DNA of 39,023 bases from Rubrivivax sp. (GTDB lineage Bacteria > Pseudomonadota > Gammaproteobacteria > Burkholderiales > Burkholderiaceae_C). Shown here one piece after another: positions 1 to 6,937 of this stretch. The stretch lies in assembly GCA_021300575.1 (NCBI GenBank), contig JAJTDM010000050.1, positions 1-39,023 on the forward strand, in the 5' to 3' direction. The translations under genes were made by a program, and so were the position numbers. How positions within the stretch are numbered: position 1 is the first letter of the stretch; each line of letters opens with the position of its first letter. The notes beneath the pieces are model-generated. The model searched no databases and had not been told where the DNA came from. It saw only the letters and a list, made by a program, of their open reading frames with translations.

Positions 1-1
1 G

Positions 2-67
2 GACCTGTGGGTGCTCGAGGTCGCGCTCGGTCGCAAGCTCAAGACGTCTGCAAAGAGGGCCGCGTAA
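2..67 (+). CDS. C-terminal end of an unidentified protein (partial)
   Basis: The plus-strand frame that starts at base 2 is open from the window edge and ends in TAA at 65-67. It encodes about 21 residues, reading DLWVLEVALGRKLKT and then a basic tail SAKRAA. Aliphatic residues followed by a Lys/Arg-rich end look like a genuine C-terminus, but the piece is too short to assign to a family. Its stop lies only 6 bp from the stop of the convergent, truncated TonB-dependent receptor. That is compatible with a deletion having brought the two genes together. It could also be chance reading frame. Confidence 0.35.
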   Translation, partial: DLWVLEVALGRKLKTSAKRAA

Positions 68-73
68 GATGAA

Positions 74-1651
74 TCAGACCGCCGCCAGTTCCAACTGCCG
101 GCGGGACATCGCCCCAACCTCGGCGCTGACGATGTCCTCGGGTCCGTACTCGCGCGGTGTCTGCGTGGCGTTGAAACCACCGCTGCGGAAGCCCTTGGAC
201 GCCGTGAAGTAGAGCGCCGACTTCGGTGCGTAGCGCCACAGCACGTTCAGGCGGGGCGTGGTGGCGCTGAAGGACGCCTGGTCGTTGTAGACGGTCGAGG
301 GCGTTCCCGGCGGGAAGAATCCCGACGGCAGCTTGGTGCCCACGTTCTCGGCCTTCTCTCGGAACGAGCGCAGGCCGCCCGTCACCGACCATTGGGGCGC
401 GATCGCGTAGGTGAGCTCGCCGAACAGTGCGGTCTGCCGGACGTTGGTCGGGCCGGTTCCGTCGAAACCGCCTTGCAGGAGGAAGGTGGCGTCGGTCCAG
501 ACGTCAGAGGTCACCGCGCGGGTGTCGGTCTCACGGTAGTAGGCCCCGGCCGTCCAGGTCAGCGGGCCCTTGTCATCCGACTCCAGGCGAATCTCCTGGG
601 TCGTGATCTTCTGGGACATGTCTTGCCGGTAGGCGCCGCCGGAGGTGGGTTTAGGCAGGATCAGCGCCCTGACGGGTGCGGGCAAGCCAGCGAGTGCAGC
701 CGTGATTTCAGCGGTGGTGTCGATCTGGCGATCAAGGTAGCCTGTGGAGCTGACCAGTCGCACCCCGCCCAGGTCGACGTTCGCCACCAGGTTGAACAGG
801 TCCGTCTTGTCCTTGGTCGGCGACGCGATGTACGAAGCGATGGTGCGGTCGGACTTCGAGCCTGAACTGTTCTTGGTGTCGGTTCCGGTATGGAAGAACA
901 TCGCTGTCACTTCCACATTGGCGCTGGGCTTCACCAGCACCTTGCCCCGCAAGAAATCACGCTTGGCGCTGTTGATGTCCTTGGCGCCGTTGGCGCTGTT
1001 GTCCACCCAGCCCGGCAAGTCTTCATGGCCGGCCACCAGGCGCAGGCCCGCGACGCCCGTTGACAAGGGCACGTTCACCACGCCATTGGCGCGCCAGCCC
1101 GTCTGGCCGCCGCTGAGTTGGCTGAAACCGGCTTCAACGCTGCCCTCGAACTTGTCCAGCCGCGGCGCCCGCGTGATGAAGCGGATGGTGCCGCCCATCG
1201 AACCATCGCCGTATAGCGTGCCTTGCGGCCCTCTCAACACCTCGATGCGGGCCATGTCGACCAGGGGAACGTCGAGCGAGCGCTGTGCGTCGGGCATGTT
1301 CAGCGAGATCTCGTCGAGATAGGTGCCGACCAGCGCGGGGCCGTAGCCCACGCCCTGGGAAAGACCGCGCATCTGGATGCGGCTGGCGCCCGGTGCGTTC
1401 TGGTTGATGAACAAGGAGGGCACCACCGACTGCATCTGCTGGATGTCGGTGACGCCACGGTCGGCAATCTCGCTGCCACCAATGGCAGTGATCGAGTACG
1501 GCACATCGATCACCAACTGCGCGCGCTTGGACGCAGTGACCTCCACCTTCTGAAGCTCCTGTGCCTGGGCGGAGACATTTGCAGCCAGTGACAGCAGGGC
1601 GATGGCTCCGACAACAGGCGTGAGTCGGTCAAGGGCGCGGGACAGCTTCAT
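74..1651 (-). pseudogene. TonB-dependent outer-membrane receptor, 3'-truncated
   Basis: Full-length relatives are outer-membrane beta-barrels that import siderophores, glycans or peptides with TonB energy. The start at 1651 is chosen because a GGAG lies 6 bases upstream and a signal peptide follows (residues 1-30, ending NVSAQA). A TonB-box-like VEVTASKR lies at 36-43, and the plug domain spans about 45-165 with the typical RIEVLRGPQGTLYG at 135-148. Barrel sequence follows, down to the conserved GPEDIVSAEVGA. Only about ten further residues are coded before a TGA, giving 525 residues where this type usually has about 700-800. The last strands and the aromatic C-terminal residue needed for barrel assembly are missing. 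An 18-bp palindrome lies about 40 bp upstream of the start. The receptor is probably non-functional; the ligand is unknown, but the neighbouring D-amino-acid genes suggest a related compound. Confidence 0.8.
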
Positions 1652-1690
1652 CTTTGGCTCCGAGGATGAGGATGAACAATGGACGACGGT

Positions 1691-1708
1691 TGGATACAAT
1701 AATATCCA
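1691..1708. promoter_or_regulatory. Palindromic operator, copy 1 (upstream of receptor)
   Basis: TGGATA-caataa-TATCCA is a perfect inverted repeat with 6-bp arms and a 6-base spacer. It lies 40 bp upstream of the receptor start codon on the minus strand. The same arms and spacing recur at 3165-3182, and with one arm mismatch at 3831-3848, each time in front of a gene of this locus. That makes a binding site for a dimeric regulator likely. The XRE-cupin protein encoded at 3276 is the obvious candidate, but this is inference. Confidence 0.7.
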
Positions 1709-1822
1709 TCAACTGAGAGCTTCAGTCAATACGGCGCATGAAGACCTAGGGAAACCACCCTCATGCAGAGCCGAACTCACTTGGGATTGGTGTTTTTTTT
1801 AACCAACTCACGGAAGTGACGG

Positions 1823-3148
1823 CTAAAGCACCCAGGCCCAGTAGATGCGCTGGTCGGGCGTCAATCCGACCAGCAGGTGATCGATCCGCTCGGCGTAGCG
1901 AATGCGATAACGGCGCATGCTGAAGGCTGCCTCCCAGCAGGTCTCGACCAGTTCGAAGGAAAGCGGCGCTACACCGGTGTACAGATTGATGACGTTGCGC
2001 ACGGCACTGCCATGCTCCGCCACGCGCAGGAGTTCTTCGGCAAAGCAGGCGGGATTCAGCGCCTCACCGGGCTTGCGCAGCAGTTGGGACTGGATCATCG
2101 ACGTCAACGCGGGATCGTCGTCCTCGTGCGCTGACAAAGACAGAGGCGTCGAACCCGGCGCAAAGCCTTCCAGCGCCAACTGCGCCAGGTACCGGATGGC
2201 TCGCGTGTTACCGGGCGCCAGGTTGCACATGGCCATGACACCGCAGCACATGCGCGGATGCATGATGGCCATGGCCGTCCAGCCATCAAAGTGGCCCGCA
2301 TGGTGGGCGATGACATCGCCTTGCAGCCGCTCCAGGAACCATCCGCATCCATAGTGCGAAGTGCGGCCGGTAGCCAAGTGGGACCCAGAAAACATCAGGC
2401 CCAGATGCGCCTCATCGAGGAGGCGTTGATCCAGCAAGCCTTCGAGCCATTTCAGCGCACCCGACGGCGTGAACGACACGTCGCCATCGCCGATCACTTC
2501 ACGCTTCCAACTGGCTTGGTCGATCGTTGCCTGCTTTGGCGCCTGCCGGTTCGCGTCACGAGCCCACTGCGGACTGCTCACGGCTGCACCCGTGCAATCC
2601 ATCCGACCAAAGAGGGATCTGACCGCTTCGGCGTACGACTGACCGGACAACTGGGCGATCAACAAGCCACTCAGGATGTAGTTCGTGTTGGTGTAGATCC
2701 AACCCTGCGATTCACCGAAGGCCGGCACCATCGCGCCGTATGTGGACATGAAGCTGCGCCGATCTTCCGGCACCACCTCGTTTCCGGTGTAGGCCAGGTA
2801 TTCAGGCAAGCCACTGGTGTGCCGCAACAGTGACGAGACGCTGCGCCCCGCCCAGGCAGGAGGCAAGTCCCGCAGATACCGGTCGACAGGAGCGGACAAG
2901 TCGACCAGCCCGCGTTGCGCCAAGTCAAGCACAGCGGCTGCCGTGACATGCTTGCCCAAGGAGGCCACGGAGAACCACGTGTCCTCACTCACGAGACGTC
3001 CAGAACCAAGCTCGGCTTCGCCATGCAAGAACACGGCACGACGCCCTGGCGCGGCCATTGCGATGGCCAGCCCCGGTACTTCAAACTTCGCCGCCGTATC
3101 CCTCAGCTGCGTTGCGAGATCGCCAGGGACATCAATGGAGTACCGCAT
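1823..3148 (-). CDS. Beta-lactamase-fold serine hydrolase (class C / D-aminopeptidase type)
   Basis: This is a 441-residue member of the serine beta-lactamase-like family (PF00144), which includes DD-peptidases, D-aminopeptidases and esterases. The nucleophile motif SLGK lies at 63-66 (SxxK), YTN at 152-154 is the second catalytic motif, and HAGHFDGW in the C-terminal half matches the H-x-G position. No clear signal peptide is seen, so a cytoplasmic location is likely. ATG 3148 is preferred because GAGG lies about 8 bases before it; ATG 3160 is the alternative and would begin 4 bases from the palindrome at 3165-3182. The gene shares that palindrome with the receptor and dgcN. Its placement suggests it cleaves an amide or ester in a D-amino-acid-containing substrate. 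Family membership is secure; the substrate is a guess. Confidence 0.85.
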   Translation of the reverse strand: MRYSIDVPGDLATQLRDTAAKFEVPGLAIAMAAPGRRAVFLHGEAELGSGRLVSEDTWFSVASLGKHVTAAAVLDLAQRGLVDLSAPVDRYLRDLPPAWAGRSVSSLLRHTSGLPEYLAYTGNEVVPEDRRSFMSTYGAMVPAFGESQGWIYTNTNYILSGLLIAQLSGQSYAEAVRSLFGRMDCTGAAVSSPQWARDANRQAPKQATIDQASWKREVIGDGDVSFTPSGALKWLEGLLDQRLLDEAHLGLMFSGSHLATGRTSHYGCGWFLERLQGDVIAHHAGHFDGWTAMAIMHPRMCCGVMAMCNLAPGNTRAIRYLAQLALEGFAPGSTPLSLSAHEDDDPALTSMIQSQLLRKPGEALNPACFAEELLRVAEHGSAVRNVINLYTGVAPLSFELVETCWEAAFSMRRYRIRYAERIDHLLVGLTPDQRIYWAWVL

Positions 3149-3164
3149 CAGCGCCCTCATAGAT

Positions 3165-3182
3165 TGGATACTTTTCTATCCA
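3165..3182. promoter_or_regulatory. Palindromic operator, copy 2 (upstream of serine hydrolase)
   Basis: TGGATA-cttttc-TATCCA is a perfect inverted repeat with the same arms and 6-base spacing as at 1691-1708. It sits 16 bp upstream of the preferred start of the serine hydrolase on the minus strand, so it must overlap the promoter or the very start of the transcript. On the other side, the XRE-cupin gene starts 94 bp away, so divergent control from the same site is possible. Confidence 0.7.
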
Positions 3183-3275
3183 CTCTAGCAGGAAGCTGTA
3201 GAACTCGCATCAGATCTCGGGCGCAGCATCGCTACACTCGTTGAAAAGATCCTAGAAAGTCGAGACAACACGGAC

Positions 3276-3765
3276 ATGCCCAAGCCGCCCACCACAGAAA
3301 CTGCGCGCATCAAGAAACCAGGCTCAATCGATGGGGGTGACCACAACCCTGAAGAGACCGCGGGGCGCAGCGATGCGGATGCCGGCGACCCATCAGAGGG
3401 GGTTGGCTCGCGTTTGCGCTACTTGCGCGACATGCATGGCTTGTCTCAGCGCGAGCTCGCACGCCGCGCCGGCCTGACACACGGCACGATCGCGCCAGGT
3501 GGGCCATAACCTCAAGAACCGCCCCTTGCAAGTTCTCCTGGAGCGCTACGCCCCAGGAGCCGAAACGGCGAAGGCCCCTTACAGCCACATTGGGGATGAA
3601 GGCGGTGTGGTGATCCAGGGTCAGGTGGAGGTGACCGTGGGCGGGGCCACGCGGGTGCTGGGTCCAGGCGATGGCTATCTCTTTTCCAGTCGCCTGCCCC
3701 ACAAGTTCCGCAATGTCGGCCCCGACGAGGCCGTCGTGGTCAGCGCAAACACACCGCCTGTCTGA
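3276..3765 (+). pseudogene. XRE-cupin transcriptional regulator with internal deletion
   Basis: Two abutting frames together make a PuuR-like regulator with its middle removed. The first frame (3276-3509) has a polar N-terminal tail and then the first helices of an XRE helix-turn-helix, SRLRYLRDMHGLSQRELARR followed by AGLTHGTI, and then runs off into APGGP and a stop. The second frame, read from about 3485 to 3765, begins QVGHNLKNRPLQ and carries a complete small cupin domain (GGVVIQGQVEVTVGG, LGPGDGYLFSSRLPHKFRN). In intact relatives roughly 65-70 residues lie between these points: the rest of the DNA-binding domain and the linker. The loss is about 200 bp and also shifts the frame, so no functional repressor is expected. 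It lies beside the palindromic operators and upstream of dgcN, and intact relatives sense polyamines or amino-acid derivatives. Confidence 0.75.
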
Positions 3766-3830
3766 CCTTCGCCGGCGCGCGTCAGAGGCGGTGTTCGGCG
3801 CCTGCTGACGCCCCTCTTGCGCGCATGAAG

Positions 3831-3848
3831 TGGATGAAATAATATCCA
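3831..3848. promoter_or_regulatory. Palindromic operator, copy 3 (upstream of dgcN)
   Basis: TGGATG-aaataa-TATCCA is the same 18-bp element with one arm mismatch. Here the symmetry extends two further bases on each side (AG before, CT after). It ends only 3 bases before the dgcN ATG at 3852, so there is no room for a conventional ribosome-binding site. Either the transcript is leaderless, or the site lies inside the translated-mRNA leader of a promoter further upstream. Confidence 0.65.
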
Positions 3849-3851
3849 CTG

Positions 3852-4856
3852 ATGCACCGACTCCGCAAACCCTATCTTGTCTTCCTGGGCGATGTCTCGC
3901 TTCGCTCCGATGCAAAGACAGGCTTCGGGCTGCGCGATTGGTGCCGCGACGATGTCATTGGCGAATGCGCGCTTGCAGCAGCCCGAGTGAGCTTGGATTT
4001 ACCGAAGATGACGCCCGCGCAAGCGGCGGCGGCTGGTGCCAAGTCGATCGTCATAGGGGTTGCACCGACGGGAGGTCAGCTCCCGCACGGGTGGATCCCC
4101 ACACTGGTTGAAGCGCTGAAGGCCGGCCTCGATGTGGTCAGTGGCATGCACACCCGACTGGAGCGTTACCAGGAACTGGTGGATGCGGCGCGGACGACAG
4201 GCGCGCAACTCATCAACGTGCGTCATTCCGACAGCGAATGGCCCGTTGGAACTGGAATTCGCCGGACAGGACGTCGGGTCCTGACCGTGGGTACGGACTG
4301 CGCGCTGGGCAAGAAGTACACCGCCTTGGCCATAACCCGCGCGCTGACGGCGCGCGGCGTCAAGGCGACGCTTCGCGCCACCGGTCAAACCGGGATCCTG
4401 ATTGCCGGTCATGGCGTAGCCATCGACGCGGTGGTTTCGGACTTTGTGGCAGGCGCAGCAGAAGCGTTGTCGCCGTCCAACGACGCCGACCACTGGGACG
4501 TGGTCGAGGGCCAGGGTGCCTTGTTCCATCCCGCTTACGCCGGCGTCACGTTGGGCTTGCTGCACGGCTCACAGCCTGACGCGATCGTGCTGTGCCATGA
4601 CCCCTCACGGGAGACGATCGAGGATCACCCGCACATCCCCTTGCCCGCGCTGGATGAAGCCATTCGACGCTACATCGAGGCGGGACGGCTGACCAACCCC
4701 AGCATTCGGTGTGTGGGCGTGGCCATCAATTCGTCATCGCTATCTGAAGCGGACTGGGCCCGCTACCAGGATCGAACCCGGACGGGACTGAAGCTTCCTG
4801 TCTGCGACCCCATGCGGGGTGGCGTCGAACCTATCGTCGAAGCGCTGATCGCATGA
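3852..4856 (+). CDS. dgcN: D-glutamate N-acetyltransferase-like protein DgcN (DUF1611)
   Basis: This 334-residue protein is of the DUF1611/DgcN family. In studied marine bacteria and haloarchaea, DgcN acetylates D-glutamate so that DgcA can invert its stereocentre. The N-terminal KPYLVFLGD (6-14) is the family's usual beginning and fixes the start. The N-terminal domain ends near HSDSEWPVG, and a P-loop-like GTDCALGKKYT at 147-157 opens the C-terminal domain. VEGQGALFHPAY (about 218-229) is a further conserved block. The stop overlaps the dgcA start in ATGA, so the two are translationally coupled. There is no ribosome-binding site and the palindrome at 3831-3848 abuts the start. The exact amino-acid substrate in this organism is inferred from the family. 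Confidence 0.85.
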   Translation: MHRLRKPYLVFLGDVSLRSDAKTGFGLRDWCRDDVIGECALAAARVSLDLPKMTPAQAAAAGAKSIVIGVAPTGGQLPHGWIPTLVEALKAGLDVVSGMHTRLERYQELVDAARTTGAQLINVRHSDSEWPVGTGIRRTGRRVLTVGTDCALGKKYTALAITRALTARGVKATLRATGQTGILIAGHGVAIDAVVSDFVAGAAEALSPSNDADHWDVVEGQGALFHPAYAGVTLGLLHGSQPDAIVLCHDPSRETIEDHPHIPLPALDEAIRRYIEAGRLTNPSIRCVGVAINSSSLSEADWARYQDRTRTGLKLPVCDPMRGGVEPIVEALIA

Positions 4857-5839
4857 CATTGCAGCTCCACATCACGGAGGAGCATTGGTCTCTTGAAGAA
4901 CCGTTCGAGATTGCCGGCCAAATCATGGTCGATCTACCGCTTCTGGTGGTGGAACTGACCGACAGCAATGGACTCATTGGCCGCGGTGAAGCAGCCGGGG
5001 TGGACTACGACGGTGAAACGCTGGCCTCGATGCGAGTGCAAATCGAGTCCGTAGCCGAGCGCCTGAACACAGCCACGACTCAGACAGACCTTGCAGCGCT
5101 GTTGCCGCGGGGCGGCGCCCGCAACGCCCTGGACTGCGCCTTGTGGGACTTGCAGGCAAAGCGCTCGGGCGTACCCGCCTGGGTCAGCGCGGGCATGCAA
5201 CCCCTGCGTCCGCTGTTGACCGCCTGCACCATCGGCCTGGGCAGCATCGCCGACATACGGCGCCGGGCAAGAACTCTCTCTTCAGTGCCACTCATCAAGA
5301 TCAAGGTCGACGGCACCCGCCACGTGGACTGGATCAGCGTCGTGCGTGAGGAGGCGCCGCAGGCCCGTCTGGTGATCGATGCCAACCAGTCGTGGACGCG
5401 AGAGCTGATCGAAAGCCTCTTGCCCGAATTGCTCACCCTGGGCATCGACTTCATTGAACAGCCCGTCAGGCGCGGCCAGGATGACACCCTCGATGGCCTG
5501 CGCTCCCCAATCCCCATCGTCGCCGACGAATCCTGCACCGACCGCAGTTCGTTGCCGGCACTGGTAAACCGCTACCAAGGGATCAACATCAAGCTCGACA
5601 AGGCGGGCGGGCTTACCGAGGCGCTGGCGCTGGCGCGCGAGGCCCGTGCGCTGGGTTTCGACGTCATGGTGGGCAACATGTGCGGCACCTCGCTGGGCAT
5701 GGCCCCCGCCTTCCTGGTGGCGCAACTTGCCCGTTGGGTCGACCTGGATGGACCCCTGCTCCAACGGGAAGACCGGCCTGATGCGATGCGATACGCCAAT
5801 GGGACGGTCGAGCCGCCCGCCGCGAGTCTATGGGGCTGA
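4853..5839 (+). CDS. dgcA: Enolase-superfamily N-acetyl-D-glutamate racemase-like protein DgcA
   Basis: This 328-residue enzyme of the enolase superfamily belongs to the muconate-lactonizing/dipeptide-epimerase subgroup. An N-terminal capping domain is followed by a TIM barrel with every catalytic element visible: KIK at 149-151, metal ligands D176 (DAN), E202 (EQP) and D225 (DES), and the second catalytic lysine K247 in KLDK. With DgcN directly upstream and overlapping by 4 bp, the best assignment is the racemase that turns N-acetyl-D-glutamate into N-acetyl-L-glutamate. An L-Ala-D/L-Glu type dipeptide epimerase is the main alternative and would fit the neighbouring serine hydrolase if the substrate is a peptide. 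No deacetylase of the ArgE type is seen in the window, so the final step would be encoded elsewhere. Confidence 0.85.
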   Translation: MTLQLHITEEHWSLEEPFEIAGQIMVDLPLLVVELTDSNGLIGRGEAAGVDYDGETLASMRVQIESVAERLNTATTQTDLAALLPRGGARNALDCALWDLQAKRSGVPAWVSAGMQPLRPLLTACTIGLGSIADIRRRARTLSSVPLIKIKVDGTRHVDWISVVREEAPQARLVIDANQSWTRELIESLLPELLTLGIDFIEQPVRRGQDDTLDGLRSPIPIVADESCTDRSSLPALVNRYQGINIKLDKAGGLTEALALAREARALGFDVMVGNMCGTSLGMAPAFLVAQLARWVDLDGPLLQREDRPDAMRYANGTVEPPAASLWG

Positions 5840-5882
5840 TGAGCCCTCAGGTCCAGCTACACCCCCCCATCGAACACACACC

Positions 5883-6788
5883 ATGGACACATCAAAGTCG
5901 AGCGTACCTTCAAGCGAGATGGCGCTGAACGCCCAACAGATCGACTTCCGCTCCGCCATTCGACAGCGCGACTATCGGCTGATGGTCTCGATCCCCAACA
6001 AGCCGGCCCCGAAAGAAGGCCATCCCGTCGTCTACCTGATCGACGGCAATCTGCACTTCGGCATCGCTGTGGACACCATGCGCATCCAGGCATGCTGGCC
6101 CGACGTGCGCGATGCCGTCATCGTCGGCATCGGCTATCCGACCGACAGGGTGACTGACGCGCTGACCCTGCGCATGGACGACCTGACCACGCCGCTGCAA
6201 GAGTCATTGGCCAACACCCCGTGGTACCGCAAGATGCCGCCTCCACCGAATGGCTACGGCAAGATGGATGACTACCTGCGCATGATCGACGAGGAAGTCA
6301 AACCTCGCGTGGCCGAAGTCGTCAGCGTCGACGTCGCCGACCAGACACTGATGGGCCATTCGCTGGGGGGCCTGACCACACTGCACGCCCTGTTCCGTAG
6401 AACGGCGTCGTTCCAGCACTTCGTGGCGATTGCGCCCTCGATCTGGTACAACAACCGTGAGGTGCTGGACCACGAGGCCGGCTTCGTCGAGCGCGTACGC
6501 GCCGGTGAGGTCCGTGCCCGCGCGCTGATCTCCGTGGGCGAACTGGAGTCCACCTTGCGCTACCCCTCGGTGGGTGCAGACAAGCTCCCTGCCAGCAAGG
6601 ACGACTTCCAGCAAATGGTCGACTACTGCCGCATGGTGCCCAACACCCAGGAACTCGGCGCTCGGCTCGCAGCCGAGCAGCGGCCAGGCTTCACCGTCCA
6701 GACCGTGGTGCACCTAGGAGACGACCACAACATGGTGCCACCCGCCGGCATCGCCCGTGGCATCCGCTTTGCGCTGCGCAGCGAGTAG
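5883..6788 (+). CDS. Alpha/beta-hydrolase of the esterase D / IroE-like family
   Basis: This 301-residue protein has the putative-esterase fold (PF00756). The nucleophile elbow is GHSLGG with Ser160, preceded by YLIDGNLHF (51-59), which forms part of the oxyanion region. The block IAPSIWYNNR and a late HLGDDHN supply the likely acid/His side. No signal peptide is present, so the enzyme is probably cytoplasmic. The start at ATG 5883 is taken because the frame upstream of it overlaps dgcA and is not conserved-looking. It lies 43 bp after dgcA and is probably in the same operon. Members hydrolyse ferric-siderophore esters, S-formylglutathione or short acyl esters. In this locus it may remove an acyl or ester group from the imported compound, but nothing in the sequence fixes the substrate. 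Confidence 0.8.
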   Translation: MDTSKSSVPSSEMALNAQQIDFRSAIRQRDYRLMVSIPNKPAPKEGHPVVYLIDGNLHFGIAVDTMRIQACWPDVRDAVIVGIGYPTDRVTDALTLRMDDLTTPLQESLANTPWYRKMPPPPNGYGKMDDYLRMIDEEVKPRVAEVVSVDVADQTLMGHSLGGLTTLHALFRRTASFQHFVAIAPSIWYNNREVLDHEAGFVERVRAGEVRARALISVGELESTLRYPSVGADKLPASKDDFQQMVDYCRMVPNTQELGARLAAEQRPGFTVQTVVHLGDDHNMVPPAGIARGIRFALRSE

Positions 6789-6793
6789 TCGAG

Positions 6794-6937
6794 GTGTCGC
6801 CCTCTCCGGCTTACGTGCTGCGTCTGCAGGTGGAACAGGCCTTGATCGACGACGCCATGCACCACGCCACGGGATCCGTTCTGAGCGACGCTGCACTTCG
6901 GCAGCAACTGGAGAGTGGCCATGACAACCAGCATTGA
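6794..6937 (+). CDS. Possible small ORF between esterase and MFS genes
   Basis: GTG 6794 opens a 47-codon frame ending at TGA 6935-6937, overlapping the MFS start at 6921. The product begins SPAYVLRLQVEQALIDDAMH and looks like an amphipathic helical segment. It fills the whole gap between the esterase and the transporter. No family is recognised and no strong ribosome-binding site precedes it. It could be a short real protein or the remnant of a deleted gene. Confidence 0.3.
   Translation: MSPSPAYVLRLQVEQALIDDAMHHATGSVLSDAALRQQLESGHDNQH

Noticed and set aside
1783..1806. Run of eight T at 1793-1800 flanked by TTGG and CCAA as a terminator
   Set aside because: The T-run sits in the loop between the short arms rather than after a stem, and the arms are only 4-5 bp, so no intrinsic terminator is supported in either direction.
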